A stretch of 64,000 bases of DNA from Acetatifactor sp. (GTDB lineage: Bacteria; Bacillota; Clostridia; Lachnospirales; Lachnospiraceae): positions 1 through 64,000 of the forward strand of contig JAILHH010000034.1 in the NCBI GenBank assembly GCA_024695935.1, in the 5' to 3' direction. Position numbers and translations under genes: made by a program. The notes beneath the pieces are model-generated. The model was not told where the DNA came from. It ran no database searches and worked only from the letters and a program-made list of their open reading frames with translations. Shown here piece by piece: positions 52,100 through 62,149 of the stretch. Each line of letters begins with the position of its first letter. Within the stretch, counting starts at the first letter, position 1.

Positions 52100-53653
52100 T
52101 TACTTAGCGTAATCGATTGCTCTGCTCTCACGAATGACATTGACCTTGATCTGTCCGGGATATTCCATCTCTTCCTCGATCTTCTTAGAAATATCACGAG
52201 CAAGGATAACCATGTCTGTATCATTGATCTGCTCGGGCACAACCATAACACGAACTTCACGTCCTGCCTGAATAGCAAAAGATTTGTCGACACCTTTGAA
52301 ATTGTTTGTAATATCTTCCAACTGCTTAAGTCTTGTTGTATAAGTCTCAAGCGTTTCTCTTCTTGCACCCGGTCTTGCGGCTGAGATAGTATCTGCAGCC
52401 TGAACGATGCAGGAGATAAGCGAAGTGGCTTCCACATCACCATGATGTGATTCCACTGCATTAATAACAGTTGCGTTCTCTTTGTACTTCTTGCAAAGAT
52501 CTGCTCCAAGCTGTACATGGCTTCCTTCCATCTCACGGTCAATTGATTTACCGATATCATGAAGAAGTCCTGCACGCTTTGCAAGTCTAACATCCAGACC
52601 CATTTCTGCAGCTAACAGTCCTGAAAGCTGAGCCACCTCTACAGAATGTCTCAAAGCATTCTGTCCGTAGCTGGTTCTGAATTTCATCTTACCTAAAAGT
52701 CTCACAAGTTCGGGATGGATTCCGTGAACACCAACTTCAAGTGTTGCGGCTTCTCCCTCTTCCTTGATCATTGTCTCTACTTCTTTTTGAGCCTTCTCAA
52801 CCATCTCCTCGATTCTCGCGGGATGGATACGACCGTCAACAATAAGTTTTTCAAGAGCAATTCTGGCAACTTCTCGACGGATGGGATCGAAGGATGAAAG
52901 AACTACTGCTTCGGGAGTATCATCAATGATGAGATCTACTCCTGTCATGGTCTCAAGGGTTCTGATGTTACGACCCTCCCTACCAATGATCCTTCCCTTC
53001 ATTTCATCGTTAGGTAACTGGACTACCGAAATAGCAGTTTCGGAAACGCAGTCAGCAGCACATCTCTGTATTGCGGAGACAACATATTCCTTTGCCTTCT
53101 TATCGGCTTCGTCCTTGGCGCGACTCTCCATTTCTTTGATCATCACAGCCGTTTCATGTTTCACTTCGTCTTCAACAATTTTCAATAAGTAGTCTTTTGC
53201 TTGTTCAGAGGTTAATCCGGAAATTCGTTCCAGTTCCTGTAGTCTTTGTTCGTTTAACTTTGAGATCTCAATCTTGTCTCTTTCAAGATTCTCCTCTCTT
53301 GCAGCTAAACTTTGTTCACGTCTTTCGATTGCCTCAGCTTTCTTATCGATGTTCTCTTCCTTTTGCTGAACTCTGCGCTCATAGCGCTGAGCCTCTGCTC
53401 TGCGCTCCTTGATCTCTTTGTCCAAATCATTCTTTGTTCTGATAGATTCTTCCTTGATCTCAAGTAATGATTCACGCTTCTTTGCTTCAGCAGCAGCCAA
53501 TGCGTCATCAATAATCTTTCTTGCCTTTTCATCTGCATTTCCGATGGTTGAATCAGCTTTGCTCTTCAACACGGATTTTGTAACCACAGATGCAATGATT
53601 GCACTGACAAGAATGCCGGCACCTACGATAGCGATCCAAATTCCAGTACTCAC
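52100..53653 (-). CDS. rny: ribonuclease Y (GTG start)
   Basis: 517 residues. Membrane-anchored endoribonuclease that starts mRNA decay in Firmicutes. One N-terminal membrane helix (about 5-27), a long coiled coil (35-190), a KH domain with [17 protein letters not shown], then the HD domain with [12 protein letters not shown] and [11 protein letters not shown] supplying the metal His-Asp. GTG at 53653 has AGGAGGTG 7 bases upstream. Its promoter carries an inverted repeat in the spacer. Confidence 0.96.
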   Translation of the reverse strand: MSTGIWIAIVGAGILVSAIIASVVTKSVLKSKADSTIGNADEKARKIIDDALAAAEAKKRESLLEIKEESIRTKNDLDKEIKERRAEAQRYERRVQQKEENIDKKAEAIERREQSLAAREENLERDKIEISKLNEQRLQELERISGLTSEQAKDYLLKIVEDEVKHETAVMIKEMESRAKDEADKKAKEYVVSAIQRCAADCVSETAISVVQLPNDEMKGRIIGREGRNIRTLETMTGVDLIIDDTPEAVVLSSFDPIRREVARIALEKLIVDGRIHPARIEEMVEKAQKEVETMIKEEGEAATLEVGVHGIHPELVRLLGKMKFRTSYGQNALRHSVEVAQLSGLLAAEMGLDVRLAKRAGLLHDIGKSIDREMEGSHVQLGADLCKKYKENATVINAVESHHGDVEATSLISCIVQAADTISAARPGARRETLETYTTRLKQLEDITNNFKGVDKSFAIQAGREVRVMVVPEQINDTDMVILARDISKKIEEEMEYPGQIKVNVIRESRAIDYAK

Positions 53654-53692
53654 TACAGGGCACCTCCTTATTTAATTTTCATTGTTCATTTT

Positions 53693-53721
53693 AATATATA
53701 GAATGTAACTCATTCTAACAA
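53693..53721 (-). promoter_or_regulatory. rny promoter with spacer operator-like palindrome
   Basis: TTGTTA and TATATT with a 17-bp spacer. The spacer is largely the inverted repeat AGAATG-N5-CATTCT (53700-53716), well placed for a repressor. Confidence 0.6.
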
Positions 53722-53832
53722 GCAATTCACAACAGTTAAATTGTATACTTTCGGTTAATATATGTCAAGTCCAAGTCAGTATATCATATAAAATAAAGCA
53801 TAAAATCAAATAAGTTTTTGTGCATTTTGCAT

Positions 53833-54447
53833 CTATCTGTTAAGTTTCAGGTTTCTGTTTATTGAATCAGCCGAAAAACCGTTTCTCATAAGCAATCCGT
53901 ATATGCGGCGATATTCTTTTTCGTCGCCTTTTTTAGCCATATACCCTCTTTTCCTCAGGATATTTTGTATCATGGCATCCTCATCCACAAAACCGCCGTT
54001 GTCCTGCCAGTCAAGGAGAGCCTTTTCAAACACATCCTTTTTTATGCCCTTGGCAGCCAGATCCGACTTCATTCGCATCAGGGTTTTGTCATTGCAATGA
54101 TCTGATAAAAAGGTATAAGCATATCTGTAATCATCCAGATAATGAAATCCTGTCACATACTCGATCGCCTTTTCTATGACTGAGGGCGGATACAGGCCTT
54201 CTCTTAATTTTTCCCGGAGTTTGCCCGTGGTATAGTCCCTCTTTGTCAAAAGGTTCATGGCTCTTAGCTTTGCTCTTTTTACCAGCACCTCTCCAACTAT
54301 TTCATCATAGACTTCTTCACTGATCGTATTGCCTTCTTTTATACCGTATTTATGCAATTCGCCTTTGTATAATACAAAGGCGAATTCATTATCAATATGG
54401 ATCTTGTATCGACCGGATTTAAAATCTTCTATCCCTGTTATTTCCAT
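53833..54447 (-). CDS. recX: regulatory protein RecX
   Basis: 204 residues, made of repeated three-helix units (LREKLREGLYPPSVIEKAIEYV, LKSDLAAKGIKKDVFEKALL-type). It binds RecA filaments and modulates recombination. It lies 35 bp downstream of recA on the same strand, the classic pairing, and is likely SOS-induced with it. The beta-rich N-terminal segment of about 60 residues is the Firmicute form. Confidence 0.9.
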   Translation of the reverse strand: MEITGIEDFKSGRYKIHIDNEFAFVLYKGELHKYGIKEGNTISEEVYDEIVGEVLVKRAKLRAMNLLTKRDYTTGKLREKLREGLYPPSVIEKAIEYVTGFHYLDDYRYAYTFLSDHCNDKTLMRMKSDLAAKGIKKDVFEKALLDWQDNGGFVDEDAMIQNILRKRGYMAKKGDEKEYRRIYGLLMRNGFSADSINRNLKLNR

Positions 54448-54482
54448 AATTTACTACCGGCTCCATAAATATACTAAACTGA

Positions 54483-55502
54483 TCACTCGGTTTCAGTCTC
54501 GGATGATGACTGAAGTCCGTAATGCTCTCTGACAAGTTTTACAACCTCTTCGCACATTTCGGGATGATCTTCAAGGTAAAGTTTTGCATTCTCACGTCCC
54601 TGACCGATCTTTTCCCCGTTATATGCATACCAAGCGCCTGACTTGTTGATGATATCACAATTTGCAGCAAGATCCAGGATATCACCGGACATTGAGATGC
54701 CCTTACCGAACATGATATCAAACTCTGCCTCTTTAAACGGAGGAGCGATCTTGTTCTTTACGATCTTTACTCGGGTACGGTTACCGATAACCTCTCCGCC
54801 CTGTTTAAGGGATTCGATCCTTCTGACATCAAGTCTGACGGATGAGTAGAATTTCAATGCTCTACCACCGGTAGTGGTCTCGGGATTTCCGAACATGACT
54901 CCAACTTTTTCACGGAGCTGGTTGATAAATACAACCGTACAGTTTGACTTGCTGATGACAGCTGTAAGTTTTCTCAAAGCCTGAGACATAAGTCTTGCCT
55001 GGAGGCCCACATGGGAATCTCCCATATCGCCGTCGATCTCGGCCTTTGGAACCAGAGCCGCAACGGAGTCAACTACTATAATATCTATGGCACCGGAACG
55101 GACCATTGTCTCTGTTATCTCAAGAGCCTGCTCACCGCAGTCCGGCTGTGAGATATAGAGATTGTCAATATCAACACCGATGTTTTTAGCATATACGGGG
55201 TCAAGGGCATGCTCTGCATCGATAAATCCCGCTATGCCGCCTCTCTTCTGTACTTCAGCTATCATATGAAGAGTAACTGTGGTCTTACCACTGGATTCGG
55301 GACCGTATATCTCAATGATCCTCCCCTTGGGAATACCGCCGAGTCCGAGGGCTATATCAAGACTTAATGAGCCTGTGGGTATGGTCTCCACATTCATCTG
55401 ATTGGAGGGATCACCCAGTTTCATGACTGCCCCCTTGCCGTACTGTTTTTCGATCTGGCTTAATGCCGCATCCAATGCTTTAAGTTTGTCGGTTTTTTCC
55501 AT
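54483..55502 (-). CDS. recA: recombinase RecA
   Basis: 339 residues. Strand-exchange ATPase and SOS co-protease. Walker [15 protein letters not shown], Walker [16 protein letters not shown], the L1/L2 DNA loops ([38 protein letters not shown]) and the C-terminal acidic tail. AAAGGAG lies 9 bases before the ATG. Two LexA-type boxes flank the -10. Confidence 0.98.
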   Translation of the reverse strand: MEKTDKLKALDAALSQIEKQYGKGAVMKLGDPSNQMNVETIPTGSLSLDIALGLGGIPKGRIIEIYGPESSGKTTVTLHMIAEVQKRGGIAGFIDAEHALDPVYAKNIGVDIDNLYISQPDCGEQALEITETMVRSGAIDIIVVDSVAALVPKAEIDGDMGDSHVGLQARLMSQALRKLTAVISKSNCTVVFINQLREKVGVMFGNPETTTGGRALKFYSSVRLDVRRIESLKQGGEVIGNRTRVKIVKNKIAPPFKEAEFDIMFGKGISMSGDILDLAANCDIINKSGAWYAYNGEKIGQGRENAKLYLEDHPEMCEEVVKLVREHYGLQSSSETETE

Positions 55503-55523
55503 AAAATCATTCTCCTTTTATCG

Positions 55524-55535
55524 GAACAAATGTTC
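55524..55535. promoter_or_regulatory. LexA-type box near the recA transcription start
   Basis: Perfect palindrome GAACAAATGTTC, fitting the Firmicute SOS box GAAC-N4-GTTC, just downstream of the predicted start of transcription. Confidence 0.82.
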
Positions 55536-55542
55536 TATAGTA

Positions 55543-55571
55543 AGATTAAAACATTTGTTCGTTTTTGTCAA
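55543..55571 (-). promoter_or_regulatory. recA promoter with internal LexA-type half box
   Basis: Perfect TTGACA and TAATCT with a 17-bp spacer. The spacer contains GAACAAATGTTT (55549-55560), a second SOS box with one changed base. LexA on both sites would block polymerase. Confidence 0.78.
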
Positions 55572-55815
55572 CTCGTAATTTTAAATCGGATGATAAATCC
55601 TCCCTTAAATCCGCTTACGATTAATTTTTAGCATATTTTGAGTCCCATAAATGACTTTTAATTTGATTCATCTCAAAAAACATCAGCAATTCAGGGACCC
55701 TTTACCTCCCTTCTTTATTATTTTGATTCAATCGGAAAATTGCAGGCGAAACGCCCAAGATTTAAGATATTCACAATATAGCACAAAACAGTTTCTCATG
55801 CAATCGCTATAAATA
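55572..55815. other. intergenic region upstream of recA
   Basis: About 240 bp between recA control signals and the Nudix gene. A small hairpin GGGCG/CGCC (near 55744-55757) is the only structure noticed; no gene or clear promoter is seen. Confidence 0.4.
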
Positions 55816-56346
55816 TCATTCCATCTTTTCTCTGAGCCCGTCGATATAGGTTTTGTATCTGTTATTATGATTTACCATGGACAATTCTTTTCCGGAGTCA
55901 ACATAGTCGATATATCCTTTGACATCAACCCATTTATAATCCACGGTTTCTCCTTTTTGGAGGACGATACTGTCCTTTTTGCAGGAAGTCCTCACAAGAT
56001 ATGAATAAAACATTCCGTGATTTGCGCTGAAAGTGATATTGATCAGTTCAAAATCATCACTGACGATACCTGTTTCCTCACGCATTTCTCTCCTTAGAGC
56101 TTCCTCCGGAGTCTCATCGAGTATGGCCGATCCGCCGCCCGACGCTTCCCAATATCCGGGATAAACATCCTTATCATCACTTCTTTTTGTCATAAGATAT
56201 GTTCCGTCCTCATGGAGGATCAGAAAATCCACCACAAGATGGTATAACCCTTCCGGAATATCTCTGTAATTTCCCTTTCCTCTCACGAAACTGAAATCTG
56301 TCTTTTTTCCTTCCGCATCATAAAGATGCCATATCTCTGCACACAT
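55816..56346 (-). CDS. Nudix hydrolase
   Basis: 176 residues. The Nudix box is complete in GGGSAILDETPEEALRREM followed by REETGI (G-x5-E-x7-REUxEExGU). The N-terminal part (EIWHLYDAEGKKTDF) resembles the isopentenyl-diphosphate isomerase-like YfcD group, which often acts on unknown nucleotide or isoprenoid diphosphates. Single gene; the substrate cannot be told. Confidence 0.88.
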   Translation of the reverse strand: MCAEIWHLYDAEGKKTDFSFVRGKGNYRDIPEGLYHLVVDFLILHEDGTYLMTKRSDDKDVYPGYWEASGGGSAILDETPEEALRREMREETGIVSDDFELINITFSANHGMFYSYLVRTSCKKDSIVLQKGETVDYKWVDVKGYIDYVDSGKELSMVNHNNRYKTYIDGLREKME

Positions 56347-56466
56347 TCCCGCACCTCACCATAGATATATTTGTCAAATCGCATTTTTTCACAAACTTAA
56401 CATTCTGCCATATTCTAACATAACAGCATCTAAAACGGAATCTCAAAAAAATCCCAAGCAAGAACA

Positions 56467-56488
56467 GAAGGCTGCATCTGCAGCCTTC
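56467..56488 (-). terminator. hairpin after the HK-DegV gene
   Basis: Perfect 10-bp stem GAAGGCTGCA/TGCAGCCTTC with a 2-base loop, about 90 bp past the stop. The T run is poor, so this is only a possible terminator. The 229-bp gap around it holds nothing else seen. Confidence 0.4.
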
Positions 56489-56575
56489 CATTCATACCCA
56501 TTATCCCATCAATTCCTATAAAGTCTGTTTAAATATGGCTTTTGCAATTAGCTCATCATGCAAAAACTGCCTTCA

Positions 56576-59269
56576 TCAGAGTCTCATAAAGGAAACTCCC
56601 ACGGCACCGTTACCCACCAGTGTTCCCGTTGCCACGGACGTGGGAACAGCCAAAACTGTCTTGTATTTTATGTATTTTCCGATTACCTTTTCCATCTCAT
56701 TTATCTCGGAGACCGGGAAATTTACATAATTGATCACCAGGATACTGTCATCCATCTTGTGGGATGGCATTAATCTAAAGCCTCTCTCCACATATTTGAC
56801 AATATTCTTTTTTGCGACCAGGGGCGGTCTGACCACGGGATAAAACCTTCCGCCTATCATTCTGACCACAACTCCTGCCCTTAAGCCCATGGCAAATTTA
56901 TAAAGTGCATGACTCATAAACGGAGCGGTCTCTAAAGGTTTTGCACTTGGAAGCATATAAACAGTGGCTATCCTGCTCTTTATCTCACCCACCGCCTCAA
57001 TTATCTCATCCATTGATGCATTATCCCTTGCCATGGCCGCAGCCTTTATGACAAGTATGGCCTCTCCGCCTGATATCATACCCGAGTCCACAACAGTAAC
57101 ATGGTCAAAGCTCTGTGCTGCGATCTCTGCGTTCTCCAATGCTCCGCAGGTATTTCCGGAAGCGGAAATATGAATGACCGTCTCTGCTCTGCCAAGCGCA
57201 GTGGCAAAGAATGTCTGATAGTCGTCCACGCTGGGGCACTCCGATAAGGCTGCTCCGTCAGCCTTATCGATCTCCAAAAGAGCGGGTACATCGATTTCTT
57301 CCTTGTCCCTGTATCTTCCCGTTCCTGTTTTGATATACATATTTATGATCTCGATATCATTCTCATTTGCGATCTTTTCCGGGATATCGGCTATACAGTC
57401 CGTAGTGATGAGCACTTTTTTCTTGCGCTTTGTGCCCATGGTCATTATCTTGTAATCGACTCCCGCCACGGTGGATGCAGGCTTTACCTCTTTTTCCCTG
57501 TATTCCACGATATCATCCGGCAGGAATTTTACTATCTCACTTTCAAGGGCTTCCCCCGTGACGGGCTTAACGATAAATCCGTCAAAATTGTAGTCTTCGC
57601 ATAGTTTTTTTGCCTCCGTGGGCGTATTGGCTGTAAGGAGTAAAACTGCGGAGTTTTTGCAAAGACCGTTCTCCTGATTTCTGATTCTGCGCAGAGTCTC
57701 TATGCCATTCATATCCGTCATCATATAATCCATCAGGATCACATGATAGAATTTCTTTTTTGTCCTTGCCAGGCACTCAAGTCCGCCGGTGGCAATGTCG
57801 ACCTGAACCTTTGTCTCCTTTAACAGTTTGCTCTCAACCATGGAATTCATGCTGTTGTCATCCACAATGAGAATATTTGCCTCTGCGGCTTCAAAGGTCT
57901 TTCTGTACTCCTCCACAACCCTTTGCTTGTGTCTGAGAAAGTCCACGTTTCCAATGGGTTCGGGATTTACTATCCTCTGCTCCAGGGTAACGGAGAAAGT
58001 GGATCCTTTTGTATAAATACTGTCCACGGTCAGTTCTCCGCCCATCAGGCTTACCAGTTCCTTTGTGATGGCAAGTCCCAGTCCGCTTCCCTGAACCCTG
58101 CGGTTTTTCTGCATATCCATTCGCCTGAAGGCATCATAGAGATGTCCCAGATCCTCTTTTTTGATTCCTATACCGGTATCGGAAACCGCAAATGTCAGTT
58201 TATAATTTCCGTTACTTTGATCTTCTCCCTTTACAATAAAGGCAACGGAACCCGAGGGGGTAAACTTTACCGCATTCGTCAGGATATTTAACAATATCTG
58301 CCTGATCCTTCCCTCGTCTCCATACATAATGGAGGGCAAACCTCTGTCCACATCCACCAATAACATCAGTTTCTTTTCATTTGCCTCTATGTGAACCATA
58401 TCGATGAGTTCGCTGATCATATCCTTTGTGTTATATTCCACAGGCACAATTTCCATCTGTCCAAGTTCCAGCTGAGTCTTGTCCAGAATGTAATCTACCA
58501 GATGGAGCAGCATCTTGCTGGCTGTCCTGATATTATCCGCGTAGGTAGCGATCTCTCCGCCGGGTTTTTCTCTGAGTATCAGTTCATTGAGACCCACGAT
58601 GGAATTGATGGGAGTCCTGATCTCATGACTCATATTTGCAAAAAACGCATTGGTAGCATTGTTCGCCTTCTCAAGCTCTTCCGTCTGATTCCTGCTCTTT
58701 ATCCTCTCCTTTGTAAAAAGAGCACGCTGATACAAAAGGAGCAGTCCCACCACGATACCTACCATGATCACGCTGAATATGGAATCCACATACACCGAAA
58801 AATCATTCGTCAGGGGGTTGATGTATTCGGGATAAAGATAGGCCACAAAATATATGGCTATATCAACTATTATGGCCAGGGTGACAAATATCTTTAACGT
58901 CAGTCCGTCGAACATCAAAAAACAGTATATGATCCCCATCGTAAGCCACAGAGATGCTCCACCCTCTGTTCCACCGCTGTAAAAAAATACGCTTGGAAAA
59001 AACATAAAGATGAAAAACACACCCAGGATCTTAGCCGCAAGCTCTGTCTTGTGATAAGAAAATGTGGCAACGGAAGCTGCTAATAAGATCATGATGGTTG
59101 CCACTATGGAAGTATAAACCAGGGGAGAATCCGTTATCAGCAGATTTTCCACCGTAGACACTGCGCACATGGCAATTCCGGCCACCAGGATCTGTCTGAA
59201 AAGCCTCTCCTTGATCTCTAATTCATCACCGAAAACATATTTGAGAAGTGATCTTTTTATCCTGTCCAT
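56576..59269 (-). CDS. hybrid histidine kinase with C-terminal DegV domain
   Basis: 897 residues. Residues 25-185 hold six or so membrane helices. The HisKA dimer has phospho-His215 in ANMSHEIRTPINS. The HATPase has its N box NILTNAVKF and G boxes DTGIGIK and GSGLGLAI. The receiver (about 465-585) has VDDN and phospho-Asp514 in ILMDYMM. From about 618 the sequence is a full DegV-type fatty-acid-binding domain: KVLITTDCIADIPEKI, HISASGNTCGALENAE, VVDSGMISGGEAILV, and a C-terminal VPTSVATGTLVGNGAVGVSF. GGAGGTGAG precedes the start at 59269, one base after the upstream kinase stop. This domain order is not one I know. Confidence 0.9.
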   Translation of the reverse strand: MDRIKRSLLKYVFGDELEIKERLFRQILVAGIAMCAVSTVENLLITDSPLVYTSIVATIMILLAASVATFSYHKTELAAKILGVFFIFMFFPSVFFYSGGTEGGASLWLTMGIIYCFLMFDGLTLKIFVTLAIIVDIAIYFVAYLYPEYINPLTNDFSVYVDSIFSVIMVGIVVGLLLLYQRALFTKERIKSRNQTEELEKANNATNAFFANMSHEIRTPINSIVGLNELILREKPGGEIATYADNIRTASKMLLHLVDYILDKTQLELGQMEIVPVEYNTKDMISELIDMVHIEANEKKLMLLVDVDRGLPSIMYGDEGRIRQILLNILTNAVKFTPSGSVAFIVKGEDQSNGNYKLTFAVSDTGIGIKKEDLGHLYDAFRRMDMQKNRRVQGSGLGLAITKELVSLMGGELTVDSIYTKGSTFSVTLEQRIVNPEPIGNVDFLRHKQRVVEEYRKTFEAAEANILIVDDNSMNSMVESKLLKETKVQVDIATGGLECLARTKKKFYHVILMDYMMTDMNGIETLRRIRNQENGLCKNSAVLLLTANTPTEAKKLCEDYNFDGFIVKPVTGEALESEIVKFLPDDIVEYREKEVKPASTVAGVDYKIMTMGTKRKKKVLITTDCIADIPEKIANENDIEIINMYIKTGTGRYRDKEEIDVPALLEIDKADGAALSECPSVDDYQTFFATALGRAETVIHISASGNTCGALENAEIAAQSFDHVTVVDSGMISGGEAILVIKAAAMARDNASMDEIIEAVGEIKSRIATVYMLPSAKPLETAPFMSHALYKFAMGLRAGVVVRMIGGRFYPVVRPPLVAKKNIVKYVERGFRLMPSHKMDDSILVINYVNFPVSEINEMEKVIGKYIKYKTVLAVPTSVATGTLVGNGAVGVSFMRL

Positions 59270-59270
59270 A

Positions 59271-62078
59271 TCACTCACCTCCCGCACCCAGAATATTTCT
59301 CAAGGCGTCAGCCGCGGACATATAATCTGACATTTCCACCTTGTGAACGATCCTGTCTATGATCTTTGTCAAAGGTTTACCGTTAAAACTGCAATTGCTG
59401 AGATCCGTGAGGATCGAAAGCATGAGATTTCTGTCAAGCACATATGCACCTGTCTCAAATTCATCTGCTTTCTGCGAAAGTTCCGTAACCGTTATCTCCC
59501 TCAGGTTTGCATTCTGAACACATTCCACCGAAGCCTCCCCCGAGGAGTTAAGTCCATTTTCTATCATGTCGATGACTCTTTTATATTCCGCCATCATTGC
59601 TCCATGGTTTTCGCGGATATAGGCAGGGTCGTCGTGCTTTCCTGCCATCTCCAGATCCTTTGCCATTCCCGACAGATTGACCGCACCTATACTCATCATG
59701 GTGCTCTTGATCGCATGAACCTGAATGGTATAATCCTTCCAGTTTTCATCTGCAAAAAGTGAATTCACATAGTCTTCCTGCTTTTGTGCGTCACTTACCT
59801 GCATCTTTAGTATCTCTATATACTGTTCCTTGCCGCCGCAGTACATGATTCCCTTTTTAACATCAAGGTCACCGATTTCAAACTCACCGGATCCGTTTTC
59901 TCTAAGTGTCTCCTTTGCCGGCTCTTCCTTAGCCACAGATGCTTTTTCATACTCAACAGCCTTTGAGAAAGGTTCCTTTGGTATCTCGATGGGTACCTCC
60001 TTCTTTGAAGTTTTTTCTTCCTCATCGAAATACATCTTTGTGTCGGGAAGCACTCTCTTTAAAGCCCTCTCAAGGACGTTTGGCTCCACGGGTTTTTCAA
60101 CGAAATCATTAAACCCTTCCCTCAAAAACATTTCTCTGGTTCCTGCAATGGCATTCGCCGTCAGAGCAACGATCTTTAGATTCTTGAAATATTCTCCGCC
60201 CTTTTCCCTGATATGATGAAGGGTTTCCACCCCATCCATCTCCGGCATCATGTGATCCATAAATACCAGATCAAAATCCCTTGATCCCACGGCTTTTATG
60301 GCCTCTGCGCCACTGGTCACACTGGATAATCGCATTTTATAGGGTGCCAAAAGTCCCTCGATGACTCTGATGTTCATCAGATTGTCATCCACTATAAGCG
60401 CCTTCACATCCGGGGCCGTAAATCTTCCTGTTTTTCCTCTTTGCTTGTCTCTGCCGCCTCCGCTTGTGTTTAACAGATTCGCAATGGATAAAATATAAAA
60501 AGGTGTATAAACCTTGTAAATCGAAGGATTTGTCACTTTGCTGTCATTTTTGGGATCGATGAGCACTGCAAAGACAATATTGGGATCCAGATTGTCAAAG
60601 TATTCTTTGTTTTCCATATACTCATTGAATCCTGTGAGGATATGGCTGAACTGCTCCCTCTCATTACGCCTCTTAAGTTCCTGAATGTTCATGCAATTAT
60701 GAGATTTTACGGGCAGGCTCTGGCGCATCTTGTTCATGACTGCCATATAATCGTCCCTGGCCTCTGCTCTGTCCTCCAAAACGAAGCTGAAATACAGAGC
60801 CACATTTACCTTTTCCGGCTTTACTATGGATATGATAGGAGTTTCATCTAAAACCTTCTGAGGGATAACAGCCTTGAAAACACTGCCCTTTCCAAGTTCA
60901 CTCTTTACGGAAATGGTGCCGTTCATTCTCATGATTATAGCCTTCGATATGGCAAGTCCCAGGCCCATACCGCCATTTCTTCTTTTTCTTGTGGCATCTG
61001 CCTGATTAAAACTGTTAAAGAGTCCTTCCACCTCTTCCTCGCTCATACCTATTCCGCTGTCCTTTACGGAAATGATGAGATTTATGCCGTAATCCTCATT
61101 TCTAAAGGAAACATCGAGAAATATGGAGCCGGACTCGGTAAATTTCACCGCATTGTCCATGAGATTGAGAACCACGCGGCGGATCTTTTTTTCGTCTCCG
61201 TACAGACTTGAGGGGATGTTAGGATCCACATTTACAATGAATTCAATCCTCTTGTCCTCTTTTTTTGCCGTAACCATGCCGATGATATCATTCACTGTGG
61301 AAGTGATATTGTAAGCCTCCTCCTGAAGCTCCACATTTCCGCTCTGAAGTTCCGAAAAATCCAGGATATCGCTGACGATGGAGATCAGATTCCTGCCTGC
61401 GGTTCTGATATCCCAAAGCTTTTCCTTCACCGATTCGGGATTTGAGTCTCTGAGAGCCAGATCGCTCATTCCGCAGATAGTATTTACGGGAGTCCTGATC
61501 TCATGACTTACGTTTGCCAGAAAATCATCCTTTGTCTTTTCGGCAGCCTCGACCTCCGCCAGGACCTCATCGTTTTTGCGATCCTTGCTAAGGCTCTTTC
61601 TTACCCAGACATAGACAACCACTTCTATAAAGAGGACATTGATCATCTGAAAAATGTCCACGAGCCGTCCCATGGAATCAAGCTCTGACCATCTGCCGCT
61701 GTAGATATAATAATTAAAAAACAGTACAAAGGTGGCTATACACATCGGTATAAACAAACCTGATACTCTGTACAGACCGATCAATACCACCAGGGCTATG
61801 AAATTCGGCAATATCTGCAGCACATCTTCGCAAAAAAAGGAATAAAGTATAAAAGCTCCCAGGGTGATAACAGCTTCCATATAGGCTCTGACTGTCCTTG
61901 TGGAATAGCTTGTCAGGACCGCAGCCCACAGCAGCACAAAAAGTCCCACCATTGTAGCCGGAATCCATGGATTCAGATCCTGATATATACTTATCACCGT
62001 TATGGATAACAGATGAATACTGCAGACAGACCATATGGCCCATTCAGGTATCTCTTTTGATTTTTTTCTGTTGTTCAT
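59271..62078 (-). CDS. hybrid histidine kinase with receiver and Hpt domains
   Basis: 935 residues. About six membrane helices (14-160), then HisKA with His192 in ANVSHEIRTPVNT, the HATPase (NLMDNAVKF, DSGIGMS, GGMGLGLAI), a degenerate receiver-like stretch (425-535) lacking the acidic pocket, a true receiver (558-680) with Asp608 in VFMDHMM, and an Hpt domain with His789 in QVHAIKSTMMSIGA. This gives a complete His-Asp-His relay ending in a free phosphotransfer domain. The next kinase begins one base later, so the pair is co-translated and may share the relay. A terminator separates it from the chemoreceptor gene upstream. Confidence 0.92.
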   Translation of the reverse strand: MNNRKKSKEIPEWAIWSVCSIHLLSITVISIYQDLNPWIPATMVGLFVLLWAAVLTSYSTRTVRAYMEAVITLGAFILYSFFCEDVLQILPNFIALVVLIGLYRVSGLFIPMCIATFVLFFNYYIYSGRWSELDSMGRLVDIFQMINVLFIEVVVYVWVRKSLSKDRKNDEVLAEVEAAEKTKDDFLANVSHEIRTPVNTICGMSDLALRDSNPESVKEKLWDIRTAGRNLISIVSDILDFSELQSGNVELQEEAYNITSTVNDIIGMVTAKKEDKRIEFIVNVDPNIPSSLYGDEKKIRRVVLNLMDNAVKFTESGSIFLDVSFRNEDYGINLIISVKDSGIGMSEEEVEGLFNSFNQADATRKRRNGGMGLGLAISKAIIMRMNGTISVKSELGKGSVFKAVIPQKVLDETPIISIVKPEKVNVALYFSFVLEDRAEARDDYMAVMNKMRQSLPVKSHNCMNIQELKRRNEREQFSHILTGFNEYMENKEYFDNLDPNIVFAVLIDPKNDSKVTNPSIYKVYTPFYILSIANLLNTSGGGRDKQRGKTGRFTAPDVKALIVDDNLMNIRVIEGLLAPYKMRLSSVTSGAEAIKAVGSRDFDLVFMDHMMPEMDGVETLHHIREKGGEYFKNLKIVALTANAIAGTREMFLREGFNDFVEKPVEPNVLERALKRVLPDTKMYFDEEEKTSKKEVPIEIPKEPFSKAVEYEKASVAKEEPAKETLRENGSGEFEIGDLDVKKGIMYCGGKEQYIEILKMQVSDAQKQEDYVNSLFADENWKDYTIQVHAIKSTMMSIGAVNLSGMAKDLEMAGKHDDPAYIRENHGAMMAEYKRVIDMIENGLNSSGEASVECVQNANLREITVTELSQKADEFETGAYVLDRNLMLSILTDLSNCSFNGKPLTKIIDRIVHKVEMSDYMSAADALRNILGAGGE

Positions 62079-62104
62079 AATGCTTCTCCATATACAGAGT
62101 CGGT

Positions 62105-62138
62105 AAAAACATGCCGGAGCTTTGACACTCCGGCATGT
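62105..62138 (-). terminator. terminator after cheW-chemoreceptor
   Basis: Perfect stem ACATGCCGGAG/CTCCGGCATGT with an 8-base loop and five T on the minus strand. Confidence 0.9.
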
Positions 62139-62149
62139 AAAGATCCGGC

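Noticed and set aside
51970..52593. 207-codon minus-strand frame overlapping rny and the element B region
   Set aside because: It is out of frame with the well-supported RNase Y gene and crosses its terminator.
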